From: an uncultured Gemmatimonadota bacterium
GTDB taxonomy: Bacteria; Gemmatimonadota; Gemmatimonadetes; Gemmatimonadales; Gemmatimonadaceae
DNA: 11,316 bases
NCBI GenBank assembly: GCA_903894655.1
Contig: CAITQY010000062.1
Span: 1 to 11,316, forward strand
Reading direction: 5' to 3'
This document shows, piece by piece, positions 1-6,867 of this stretch (positions are counted from its first letter, which is position 1; each line of letters starts with the position of its first letter). The notes beneath the pieces were generated by a model. The model saw only the letters and a list, made by a program, of their open reading frames with translations. It was not told the origin of the DNA and did no database searches. The translations under genes and the position numbers were made by a program.

Positions 1-773
1 GCCTCGGCCGCCTCAGCCTCGCCGGCCACCTCGTGCGACTGGGCCAGCTGGCTGAGTGAGTTGCAGATCAATTTCACGTGCCCCTGTTCCTGCGCGACGC
101 GCAGCGCCTCGCTGAACTGGCCGCGGGCCAGCGGCACGTCGCCCTGCTTCAGGAACACGCTGCCGACTCCCTGCAACGCGTACACGGTCCAGTAGTAGCT
201 GTCCGTGCGGGCGGCGACCACCAGCATCGCGCGGTACAGCGCCACGGCCTCGTCGAAGTTGCGCAGCTCCTGATAGCAGCCACCGATGTCGTTTTGACAG
301 GACATCAGCCGATGCGCGAAGGACTCATCCTCCGCCAGCGGGCCTTGGGCGAGGAGCAGGAGCTTCAGCGCGATATCGAGATTGCCCTGACTGCGGTGCA
401 CGGTGGCCTGCACGCCCATGCACACCGCGGCCCCACGGCTGTCGCCCAGCGTCGTAAAGGCGTTGCAGGCCGCGGTGGCCAGCGGCAAGGCCTGATCGAA
501 CTGTTCCCGGTGGAGGCAGCAGAATGCGTGGATCAGCTGCAGGTAGCAGTGCACGGGCGAGCGCGGTGCGTCCGGCGGCGCTTCGGGTGGCGCTTCGGGT
601 GGCGCGGCTATCGGTGCCAGCATTCCGAGCACGCGTTCGGTGAGCGCGACCTGCTCGGCGGCCTCGATATAATTGAAGCACTCGATCACCGACAGCGCAT
701 GCGCCGCGACGTCGGCCGGCTCGCAGGTGACGAGGGCGTCGAGATGCTGCGTACCGTGGTGAAGACTGTGCAT
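1..773 (-). CDS. TPR-repeat protein, 3' end beyond the left edge
   Basis: Partial gene: 257 codons are visible and the frame is still open at base 1. After residue 75 the translation is a regular series of paired amphipathic helices with TPR-like spacing, for example around residues 90-105, 129-142, 171-184 and 211-225 (pattern G-[ND]-x-x-x-A-x-x-x-[LF]). Residues 58-70 form a Pro/Ala/Glu-rich linker (APPEAPPEAPPDAP) from a short in-frame DNA duplication. No signal peptide is seen, so a cytoplasmic scaffold or sensor is likely. Long N-terminal TPR arrays often precede a GGDEF or other output domain, but that part would lie outside the window, so no activity is assigned. The ATG at 773 was chosen because the upstream extension (ATG at 857) overlaps the peptide gene and would be an implausible Arg-rich stretch; neither start has a good ribosome binding site. 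The gene follows the double-glycine peptide gene by 55 bases on the same strand. Confidence 0.8.
   Translation of the reverse strand, partial: MHSLHHGTQHLDALVTCEPADVAAHALSVIECFNYIEAAEQVALTERVLGMLAPIAAPPEAPPEAPPDAPRSPVHCYLQLIHAFCCLHREQFDQALPLATAACNAFTTLGDSRGAAVCMGVQATVHRSQGNLDIALKLLLLAQGPLAEDESFAHRLMSCQNDIGGCYQELRNFDEAVALYRAMLVVAARTDSYYWTVYALQGVGSVFLKQGDVPLARGQFSEALRVAQEQGHVKLICNSLSQLAQSHEVAGEAEAAE
574..605. repeat. Short in-frame tandem repeat in the TPR gene
   Basis: The 12-base unit CGCTTCGGGTGG (+ strand) occurs twice in tandem, preceded by a diverged copy. On the minus strand it encodes the PPEAPPEAPPDA linker between the N-terminal helices and the TPR array. Probably slippage-derived, giving a flexible linker of variable length. 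Confidence 0.6.
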
Positions 774-828
774 GGCGGGGCGGTGTGGGAGCGCGCGACG
801 TCGGCGGGCGATTGCTTGGCGTGGCCGA

Positions 829-987
829 CTACCTCGGTCTCGTGCACCAAGCGGCATGAACAGGCGACACGTCCCCGCAGTAATTGCACGTCGCCGGTTC
901 GATTCCGCCGGCAACGGTCTCGAGCTGATCGTCCGTCAAAGGCTGCTCGTCCTGCTTCGACGTGGGAGCGTCATCCTTCTGCGTCAT
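829..987 (-). CDS. Small double-glycine leader peptide (candidate bacteriocin/RiPP-type precursor)
   Basis: A 52-residue gene. The N-terminal half is charged and hydrophilic and ends in LTDDQLETVAGG (residues 17-28), which matches the double-glycine leader consensus [LM]-[ST]-D/E-x-[EQ]-L-x-x-V-x-GG of bacteriocin, NHLP and other RiPP precursors cut by C39-type peptidase-transporters. The predicted core is 24 residues (29-52) with C34, C37, H44 and C48, spaced C-x2-C-x6-H-x3-C. That could support disulfides, thioether chemistry or zinc binding. The ATG at 987 was chosen because the leader then has normal length and a weak purine-rich site (GAGAG) lies about 8 bases upstream; a GTG at 1065 in the same frame would lie upstream of the likely promoter. 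No maturation enzyme or C39 transporter is in the window, so the class is not assigned. Neighbours are the TPR gene downstream and the PrsW-family protease upstream. The leader motif is clear; a bacteriocin function is inference. Confidence 0.7.
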   Translation of the reverse strand: MTQKDDAPTSKQDEQPLTDDQLETVAGGIEPATCNYCGDVSPVHAAWCTRPR

Positions 988-1053
988 GTGTTGGCTCTCG
1001 GCTGTTGGTGAGTTCGTGCCGAACAGAAGGGGACTCCCGCTCCGCGGTGGCAG

Positions 1054-1059
1054 AGTATA
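1054..1059 (-). promoter_or_regulatory. Possible -10 element for the double-glycine peptide gene
   Basis: Read on the minus strand the hexamer is TATACT, one mismatch from TATAAT, in an otherwise GC-rich gap between the PrsW gene and the peptide gene. It would give a leader of about 60 bases before the ATG at 987. No convincing -35 hexamer sits 16-18 bases upstream, so this is tentative. Confidence 0.3.
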
Positions 1060-1113
1060 TGACACGAGCGCCCACCACGCGAGGACCGGCTGGTGCGCGC
1101 GGGGGGCACCGAC

Positions 1114-2142
1114 TCAACGTACGCCGGGAGCATGCGGTGTCAGCGTCTCGAGCATTTCCAGCTGCCAGCGATCGCGTCGCACCGGCAGGAACGGACGCAG
1201 GGCGCGCATTCCGGTCAGGCCGATGCTCTGCTGGAGGGTGAGGATTTCCTGCAAGTCGCGCGCGACGGAGGGATGCGGTGCCAGCTCAAACCCGGCCTCC
1301 CGTGCCATCAAGACGCCTTTGGCCTGAATGGCCAGCTCCACGTGCAACCGCGTGAGGCACAGCATGTCGACGATCACCTCCGGCGGGAACCGGCGTCGCA
1401 GCGTCGCGAGGTACTGTCCCACCGGCGTCGTCAGGAGTTCGCCCGCGTTGATCGCGGCGAGCAATGCTTGATCTTTGTCGAACCCGGTCCCGAGCCACTC
1501 GCGGGTGTCGCGCTCGCTCTTTTGGAACACCGCGAGGCTGGCATACGGGAACACCAGTACGATGAGCCCCGCCAAGATCACCGGCTTCAGCAACAGATGG
1601 TTGTAAAGCGAGTGTAGCGCCACGGCCGCGAGCAGGCCCGGCAGAATTCGGGACAACTCGAACTGCTCGCGGCTGTTGAAAAGGGTGCGGGTGAGCATGG
1701 CCAGGATGGCGGTGCAGGCGCCGTGCATTACGGCCGTACCGAAGCCACGGGCGAACCACACCCAGATCGACGCGTCCGGATTGACCGCGAGGTAATACAG
1801 GTTTTCGGTGACGGCGAAACCGGTGCCGATGGCGAATCCGAGAATGGCGGAATCCACCACGAACCCCAAGCGGCGGCGTGACTTCAGAAACACGATGTAC
1901 GCCACCTTGCACACTTCTTCCACGAACGGGGACACGTAGCGCGAATACTCCGTGAAGTCCATCCCGAGCGCAGGGCGGAGCCGGACGTTCACCAGGTAGC
2001 TGACAAGTGCCGCGGCGATACCGGCGGCAATCGCCAGCAGCACGCCACGCCGGGCGACCAGCTTGTAGCTGTCGAGCACCACCAGGATCCCGAAAAACAG
2101 GAATACCGGCAGGATGCTCACGCCGATCCCAAGCAGCGTCAT
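1114..2142 (-). CDS. PrsW-family intramembrane protease
   Basis: A 342-residue protein with an N-terminal membrane segment (about 5-23) and several further hydrophobic helices to about residue 205. It carries the PrsW signature: E75-E76-x-x-K79, T112-E113-N114-x-x-Y117, H140-x-x-x-T144 and H177 before Y180-N181-H182. In Bacillus subtilis PrsW these acidic and His residues are needed for site-1 cleavage of the anti-sigma factor RsiW. Residues 206-342 form a soluble C-terminal extension with no recognised domain. The ATG at 2142 overlaps the stop of the upstream peptidase-barrel gene (TGATG), so the pair is probably translationally coupled; a GTG one codon earlier is also possible. The frame stays open further upstream, but that stretch is antisense-like sequence inside the neighbour and has no membrane character. 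The same block contains an ECF sigma/anti-sigma pair, which makes that anti-sigma factor a natural candidate substrate (inference). Family assignment is confident; the substrate is not known. Confidence 0.85.
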   Translation of the reverse strand: MTLLGIGVSILPVFLFFGILVVLDSYKLVARRGVLLAIAAGIAAALVSYLVNVRLRPALGMDFTEYSRYVSPFVEEVCKVAYIVFLKSRRRLGFVVDSAILGFAIGTGFAVTENLYYLAVNPDASIWVWFARGFGTAVMHGACTAILAMLTRTLFNSREQFELSRILPGLLAAVALHSLYNHLLLKPVILAGLIVLVFPYASLAVFQKSERDTREWLGTGFDKDQALLAAINAGELLTTPVGQYLATLRRRFPPEVIVDMLCLTRLHVELAIQAKGVLMAREAGFELAPHPSVARDLQEILTLQQSIGLTGMRALRPFLPVRRDRWQLEMLETLTPHAPGVR

Positions 2143-5117
2143 CACATGAGTTTCAGCGACAGCATGAACGCGCGGTTGCGCGGCACCCCATCCCCCTGGG
2201 CCGCGGCGTAGCCCAGCGAAATCGTGGAGTCGATCCACGACATCGTCACGAGTCGCAGGTTGACCTGCGCGCCGGCGCTGGCGAAGGCACGCCGTTCGGC
2301 CGTGTCGTGCACGTCGGTCACGAGCCCGTTCGCGAAGAGCGACAGATTCGCCCAGCGCAGATACGCGCTCGGAACGCCGATGCTCTGGAAACGGACCGGC
2401 GGTGACACCCACTCTACCTGCGCCTTGGCGTAGGTGGACCCGCCGACCTCGTTGATGGCGAGCCCCGGGAAGCTTCCCGCATCACGGAACTGCTTGATGT
2501 CGCGGTGGTCCACCCAGTTGTTCGCGAAGCCGCCAAAGTAGGAGCGGGCGAATGGCTGTGTTCGATCGCCTGACAACGCGGAACCGGCGGCTCCCCGGAA
2601 CCACAGGGAGGAATGATCGAGTGGGAGCAGGAACCCCTTCGAGGCCTCGAGGTTGAGGCGCGGATAGAGCGCTCCGTTCACCAGGTTGCTGCGGACGGCC
2701 GCGCTCCACGAGGCACCGAGTTCGTCCTCGACTGCGCCAATCGACCGGCGCAGGGACTTGTACGCGAGTTCCCCGGAGAACGAGCTCAGGCGGTCGAACG
2801 ACGTGGCGACGTTCTGGAATTCGGGAAGAATCGCGAGGTTGCCGTTGGTCGTCGCCTTGAGCGTGTAGCGGAGGCTCGTCGGGCCGTCGTACAACAGATA
2901 GTCGGCGTACTGCGCCCCCAACGAGTAACCGCGCCGGCTCATTTTCGTGGGGCCAACGAGATCGTAAAAGTCGGCGCGGTTGAGCGATCCGGTCAGGGTC
3001 CAGTTCCAGTGCTGAAACACGCTGTTCACATGCAGGCGCTCGGCCGCATCGAGCCGCTGATCGGGGGAATAGGAGGCGCTGACGAAGAGATTGGTGATCC
3101 CGACGTGGTCGGAGAAGTTGAGGCGCATCCCGGGGGCCACGGAATTGACGCCGGCCGCGCTCTGATAGCCTTCGACGATCGGATAGGCGTTGTCGAGCCG
3201 GAAGGTGTTGCGCGAACGATACGGACGCGGCGCCGTGACCACCGGCTCGTTGGCCAGGTCGGCGAGCGGCGGGAGCGCCCAGTCCCGCACGTCGGGCCGA
3301 CGTTCGGCGATCTCGTTGCCCAGGAAGCGGATGGAGCTGACGCTGTCGGCGACCGCGTTCGAGATCATGGAGGGGACGAAGCCGTCACCCGAGTAGTTGA
3401 AGACGATCAGCGAGTCGCCGGTCAGTGGCACCGGCTTGAAGAAGCCCGTCTCCGCGTTACTCAGCGGTTCCATCCGCTTCCGCGTCAGATCGTACCGGAA
3501 GACGTTGGAGACCCCCGAGTAGTAGGACGACCCGTAGAGGTACCGCCCATCGCGCGAGAACACGAAGTTCGAGGGCGCCCACTGGTCGAAGGCGAAGAGC
3601 TCCTCCGTTGCCGTGTCACCCGTGATCAGGGCGGCCACATTCATCCGGACAAGCCGCGTGTCGCCGCTTACCTCCGACATGGAGCCCGCGATCGAGCCGC
3701 CATCGGGGGACAGGTCGATGTCGAACAGATCCTGCCCGTAGGGCATGGTGCGGACGAGGTCCCATTTGGTGTACGGCGCGGGCATGCGCACGAGGGACGA
3801 GAGCCCGTTGTCGTGACGCACCCCCCAGAGCGTGCGGTCGGCGGTGTTGAACGCGAGGTCGCCGATCCGCGCGTTGGAGATCAGCATCCGCGACTCCCCC
3901 GTGGCGAGGTCCAACGCGCGGAGGTGCCGCCAGTCGCTGTTGTTGGTGGTGTAGAACAGGGTGCGCGCCGCCGGATCGAAGGCGAGCGAGGTCACCGAAA
4001 GCCCGCCGGCCGCCACGATATTGGCGATGCGCGTGAACCGGCCGGAGGCGATGTCGATGCTGGCGATGTGCGCCTCCTGCCCGGGATACCGCACGGCCAG
4101 CAGCATGCTGCCATTGGTGCTGTCTACAAAGGCGCGGGAGACGGCGCCGAGTGTGCGGTCGGTGAGGGGCCGCGTGGCGGTCGTGGCATGCTGGCGAATC
4201 AGGGCGAGGTTGCTGCGCTGCCAATCCTGTTCCCACGCGATCCATCGCGTCCACTCTTCTTCGAGCGATCGGCCGTAGACCTCGCGGAACTGTGCACTGA
4301 AATATCGGTGGCTTCCCTCGCGTCGATCGACCCAGCGCAGCAGGCTGTCGTTGCCGTAGCGGAGCGCCAGGTAGCTCATGAAGCGCGTGCCGTACAGATA
4401 GGAGTTGGCGCCCGCGAGAAAGTCCACCGCGGTGCCCTCCGACTCCAGCCCGACGAAGTCGTAGATGGTGCTGCTGTCGCGCACCAAGGTGCGAAACACC
4501 ATCTCGTCATAAGGACCGATGGCGCGACCGAGGCCGCCATTCATCCACGTTTCGAGGTACGTCGCAATCCCCTCTACGTACCATCGGGGGCTGAACCACC
4601 GTGGGGTCGTGAGGAAGGCGTAGGCCAGCGACAACGGCGCGTCGGCGGTGGTGTTGACCTTGCCGAGGAAGAGGCGCCGGAAGGCGCGGTCGGATGCCGT
4701 GGGCTTGTCGGTGGTGACGATGTGCGCCAGCTCGTGGCTCATCGCCGACAACATCCGTTCCGGTGATGGGGCGGATTCGTAGTCGTGTGACACCGGGGCG
4801 ATGCCGACGGTGACATTGTTCTTGGGCAATGCACGGGCACCCGCATTGCCGCTGTGCCAGAGGTCGTGCATGAGCACGTTCATCTGGCCCTTGTACGTGT
4901 AGTCGAAGAAGCGGTTGTGAACCCGCATCGCATTCTCGAAGCTTCCCGTGACCTGCGGCACCAGATACTTCTGCAGCGGTGACGTGTACACGAGGCGCAG
5001 CGTGGGCGTTTCCACCATCGTGATCTGCGCACCGGCAGGGCGCGGAGGGGCAAGGAGCGCCGCGCACACGACGAGGGCGAGCGTGCGGACATGCCGGCAA
5101 TGCGGGAGAGACGACAA
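2142..5117 (-). CDS. Exported HELAH zinc metallopeptidase with beta-propeller and C-terminal beta-barrel
   Basis: A 991-residue envelope protein of three parts. Residues 1-30 are a signal peptide (hydrophobic core 12-23, likely cleavage after A-G-A30 before Q31). Residues about 35-300 are a gluzincin-type peptidase: H128-E129-L-A-H132 is the zinc motif and E182 in WYVEGIATYLE is the likely third ligand, as in the peptidase MA family. Residues about 310-620 contain repeated strand motifs such as SLAFDPAARTLFYTT and DIDLSPDGGSIAG, typical of TolB/PD40 beta-propellers. Residues about 660-991 are alternating amphipathic strands typical of an outer-membrane barrel, ending in LSLKLM rather than the usual terminal aromatic residue. 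The TTG at 5117 was chosen because GGAGAA lies 8 bases upstream and the protein then begins directly with a normal signal peptide; a longer TTG start at 5171 adds 18 unlikely residues. It follows the anti-sigma gene by 145 bases and overlaps the PrsW gene. The likely role is a surface or periplasmic protease, possibly sensing through the propeller; the substrate is unknown. Confidence 0.85.
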   Translation of the reverse strand: MSSLPHCRHVRTLALVVCAALLAPPRPAGAQITMVETPTLRLVYTSPLQKYLVPQVTGSFENAMRVHNRFFDYTYKGQMNVLMHDLWHSGNAGARALPKNNVTVGIAPVSHDYESAPSPERMLSAMSHELAHIVTTDKPTASDRAFRRLFLGKVNTTADAPLSLAYAFLTTPRWFSPRWYVEGIATYLETWMNGGLGRAIGPYDEMVFRTLVRDSSTIYDFVGLESEGTAVDFLAGANSYLYGTRFMSYLALRYGNDSLLRWVDRREGSHRYFSAQFREVYGRSLEEEWTRWIAWEQDWQRSNLALIRQHATTATRPLTDRTLGAVSRAFVDSTNGSMLLAVRYPGQEAHIASIDIASGRFTRIANIVAAGGLSVTSLAFDPAARTLFYTTNNSDWRHLRALDLATGESRMLISNARIGDLAFNTADRTLWGVRHDNGLSSLVRMPAPYTKWDLVRTMPYGQDLFDIDLSPDGGSIAGSMSEVSGDTRLVRMNVAALITGDTATEELFAFDQWAPSNFVFSRDGRYLYGSSYYSGVSNVFRYDLTRKRMEPLSNAETGFFKPVPLTGDSLIVFNYSGDGFVPSMISNAVADSVSSIRFLGNEIAERRPDVRDWALPPLADLANEPVVTAPRPYRSRNTFRLDNAYPIVEGYQSAAGVNSVAPGMRLNFSDHVGITNLFVSASYSPDQRLDAAERLHVNSVFQHWNWTLTGSLNRADFYDLVGPTKMSRRGYSLGAQYADYLLYDGPTSLRYTLKATTNGNLAILPEFQNVATSFDRLSSFSGELAYKSLRRSIGAVEDELGASWSAAVRSNLVNGALYPRLNLEASKGFLLPLDHSSLWFRGAAGSALSGDRTQPFARSYFGGFANNWVDHRDIKQFRDAGSFPGLAINEVGGSTYAKAQVEWVSPPVRFQSIGVPSAYLRWANLSLFANGLVTDVHDTAERRAFASAGAQVNLRLVTMSWIDSTISLGYAAAQGDGVPRNRAFMLSLKLM

Positions 5118-5123
5118 CGGGGG

Positions 5124-5129
5124 TTCTCC
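5124..5129 (-). promoter_or_regulatory. Ribosome binding site that fixes the TTG start of the metallopeptidase
   Basis: Minus-strand GGAGAA with 8 bases between GGAG and the TTG at 5117. It is the only good purine-rich site near the N-terminus and it selects the start that gives a clean signal peptide. Confidence 0.6.
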
Positions 5130-5223
5130 GAAAGGGTAGGGGACTCCACGAAAAACAGGGCGGCCCCTCAACCCGCCAAGGGCCGAGGGACCGCGGTGCT
5201 GTACCGACGCGCCACCCCAAACG

Positions 5224-5252
5224 GGCGACCCTTCAGGAACCTAGCGGTCGCC
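5224..5252 (-). terminator. Hairpin between the anti-sigma and metallopeptidase genes
   Basis: GGCGACC (5224-5230) and GGTCGCC (5246-5252) form a perfect 7-base-pair stem with a 15-base loop, 11 bases past the anti-sigma stop. On the minus strand it is followed by CGTTT, a poor U-tract, so it may be a weak terminator or attenuator that lowers expression of the protease genes, or an mRNA-stabilising hairpin. Strong termination is not supported. Confidence 0.35.
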
Positions 5253-5262
5253 TTTCATTCTA

Positions 5263-6192
5263 CTATTGTTGCCGACCGACTTTGCCCACGCCATTGCTCT
5301 CGAGTCTGCTGCCCACTTCTTCCTTGAAATACTGATCGATCTGGCCAATGGACTGGCCAATAGAAGAACCACCAACACTTTCATTCGAGTTGAAAAACTG
5401 GGCGATTCCGTCCGCCATGAAGAACGACTTGAGTTCTTCATTCTGAAAGAAGTTCTTGGCGTCCTCGCCCTTCATGAATTGGCCGACTTGCTTCTCGAAA
5501 CTCTTGAAGTCTGGGTTGTTGAAGAAATTCCCTACGTTCGTGTTGTCGAAATTCTTGAAGTCTTCGCTACTGAAGAAATTGCGCGCCTCCTCACTGGAGA
5601 AGGCTGCCCGGACCTCGGGCTTCGACAGGAGCTCGCGCACTTTCGGATTCTGAAGGAGGATCGCGACCCGCGCATCGCCGGTCTTGACGTCGCGTTTCGT
5701 CATAGTGCGACCCCGGTACCGCGACGCCTGCTGGACCCCGCTGATCTTGTCGTCGCCACCGATTGTGCCAGCCACGCCGTCACTGGGGGCATCCGTGAGC
5801 AGCGACCCGCCAACGATGGCGATGATGGCCACCCCCGTCATCCCCAACAGCATCACCTTTCTCGTCAAAACTCCTCCACCGGTAAATCGTTCGACAACCT
5901 CGAGCGGTGCAGACAACCATCCTGCAACACGCTGCCAACCCGCCGCGCCACGCGCCATCGCCGGTGCGGTGCGCCCGGAGGGCGGCATCGCGGCCAGAAT
6001 GGCGTCCCGCAGATGCGGGGACGGCGCCCGCTCCTCCACCCGACGAAACAGCGCGTCCATGCGCCGCAGGTTGTCCGCCAGCGCGGCGGCCGCCGGATCC
6101 GCCGCGATCAACGCCCGGGCAGCCACACTGGCCGCCGACGGGTTCAGGCCGTCCACCTCGCCGTGCACCAACTCCTCTTCTGTGGGCGTCAC
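5263..6192 (-). CDS. Membrane-anchored anti-sigma factor with nonapeptide-repeat extracytoplasmic domain
   Basis: A 309-residue protein in three parts. Residues 1-70 are acidic, helical and Ala-rich (ELVHGEVDGLNPS, then AADPAAAALADNLRRMDALFRRVEE), like the cytoplasmic sigma-binding region of many anti-sigma factors; there is no HxxxCxxC zinc motif. Residues about 111-132 are one transmembrane helix (RKVMLLGMTGVAIIAIVGGS). Residues 134-309 should lie outside the cytoplasm, and residues 178-273 hold eleven consecutive units of about nine residues with pattern x-F-F-x-x-x-[ED]-x-[KR], such as NFFSSEDFK and NFFNNPDFK. I do not recognise this domain. The gene starts with GTG at 6192, 3 bases after the sigma stop, with GGGAGG 10 bases upstream, so sigma and anti-sigma are clearly cotranscribed. 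The role (sequestering the sigma factor until the outer domain is cleaved or bound) rests on gene order and topology. Base composition of the repeat part is visibly AT-richer than the neighbours. Confidence 0.75.
   Translation of the reverse strand: MTPTEEELVHGEVDGLNPSAASVAARALIAADPAAAALADNLRRMDALFRRVEERAPSPHLRDAILAAMPPSGRTAPAMARGAAGWQRVAGWLSAPLEVVERFTGGGVLTRKVMLLGMTGVAIIAIVGGSLLTDAPSDGVAGTIGGDDKISGVQQASRYRGRTMTKRDVKTGDARVAILLQNPKVRELLSKPEVRAAFSSEEARNFFSSEDFKNFDNTNVGNFFNNPDFKSFEKQVGQFMKGEDAKNFFQNEELKSFFMADGIAQFFNSNESVGGSSIGQSIGQIDQYFKEEVGSRLESNGVGKVGRQQ
5374..5661 (-). repeat. Eleven-unit Phe-rich nonapeptide repeat in the anti-sigma factor
   Basis: Residues 178-273 divide into eleven units: nine of exactly nine residues plus one of eight and one of seven. 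The first units are Leu-rich (ILLQNPKVR, ELLSKPEVR), the later ones Phe-rich (NFFSSEDFK, NFFQNEELK, QFFNSNESV). At the DNA level bases 5495-5529 and 5546-5580 match at 29 of 35 positions, with a 51-base period (two units), showing internal duplication. Confidence 0.8.
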
Positions 6193-6195
6193 TAG

Positions 6196-6750
6196 TCAGT
6201 CGCCTCCCTGCGAGAGCAACACGGCGCGTAACCGCTCCCGTGCCGTAAACAGCCGCGACTTGACCGCGCGGGCCGGCACCTCCAGCACCTCGGCGATCTC
6301 CTCGTACGAGAGTGACCCGAAATACCGCAGCACCACCACCGCTCGATCGTCCGGCTTCAAGACCGTCAGTGCCTTCCTCACCTGCTCCTCTGCCTCCACT
6401 GCGTCATCCACCGCCACCCCGGCCGAGGGAATGGCCAGCTGGTCCTCCAGCGTGACCATCACCTTTCGCGCCTTGAGCACATTCAACGACTGATTCACCG
6501 TCATCCGGTAGATCCAGCTGAAAAACCGGAAGCGCGGGTCGTACGTGGTCAGTGAACGGAACACGGTGCCGAAGACCTCCTGCGTCGCATCCTCGGCGTC
6601 CTGCGCGTTGCCAAGCATGCGGAGCGCCACGTTGAACAGGGGGCGCTGATACCGGTCCACCAGATCGGTCGCCGCGCGCCGGTCCCCGTCCAGATAACGC
6701 TGGACAAGGTTCCGGTCAACGGCGTCGCTCGCGGCGGGGGGCTCGCTCAA
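6196..6750 (-). CDS. ECF-family RNA polymerase sigma factor
   Basis: A 184-residue protein of the usual ECF length. Region 2 spans about residues 14-96, with the DAEDATQEVF core-binding helix at 51-60 and the region 2.3/2.4 -10 recognition part around FRFFSWIYRMTVNQSLN (74-90). Region 4 spans about 122-180, with LKPDDRAVVVLRYF, then the helix-turn-helix SYEEIAEVLEVPARAVKSRLFTARERLR. It directs RNA polymerase to its own set of promoters, usually including its own operon. The proposed start is TTG at 6750 (MSEPPAAS); no strong ribosome binding site precedes it. It lies immediately upstream of the membrane-bound anti-sigma gene and heads a minus-strand block that also includes the metallopeptidase and the PrsW-like protease. 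The signal and regulon are unknown. Confidence 0.9.
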   Translation of the reverse strand: MSEPPAASDAVDRNLVQRYLDGDRRAATDLVDRYQRPLFNVALRMLGNAQDAEDATQEVFGTVFRSLTTYDPRFRFFSWIYRMTVNQSLNVLKARKVMVTLEDQLAIPSAGVAVDDAVEAEEQVRKALTVLKPDDRAVVVLRYFGSLSYEEIAEVLEVPARAVKSRLFTARERLRAVLLSQGGD

Positions 6751-6842
6751 AGTACAACTCAGGCGGCAAAAGGTTGGAAACTGCGAGGTCGCGTGACAGC
6801 CCGGGCGGGGGAGGGCGTCGGCGGGTAAAACATCGGTAAATT

Positions 6843-6867
6843 ATTATAGCTGGGATTGGCACGTCAA
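6843..6867 (-). promoter_or_regulatory. Possible promoter for the sigma/anti-sigma operon
   Basis: On the minus strand TTGACG (6862-6867) and a perfect TATAAT (6843-6848) precede the sigma gene by about 90 bases. The 13-base spacer is shorter than the optimal 17, so activity could be weak or need an activator. The -35 half lies inside an inverted repeat. Confidence 0.35.

Noticed and set aside
1091..1109. Possible hairpin GGTGC...GCACC after the PrsW gene
   Set aside because: Only a 5-base-pair stem, located at and just before the PrsW stop region without a T-tract, and expected by chance in such GC-rich sequence.
78..1241. Plus-strand open frame of 387 codons
   Set aside because: It runs antisense through the TPR gene, the peptide gene and the end of the PrsW gene; its translation is low-complexity Arg/Ala/His sequence.
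2143..2412. Upstream extension of the PrsW gene
   Set aside because: It lies out of frame inside the barrel domain, has no membrane helix, and the TGATG overlap gives a natural start with a membrane helix directly after it.
2613..4766. Long plus-strand open frame of 717 codons
   Set aside because: It is antisense to the peptidase-barrel gene, rich in Arg/Gly/Val/Glu without domain character, and typical of spurious frames in high-GC DNA. The minus-strand protein has a signal peptide, HELAH motif and propeller repeats.
5266..6195. Plus-strand frame of 309 codons mirroring the anti-sigma gene
   Set aside because: The minus-strand reading has sigma-operon spacing, a ribosome binding site, a transmembrane helix and protein-level repeats; the plus-strand reading has none of these and is a shadow.
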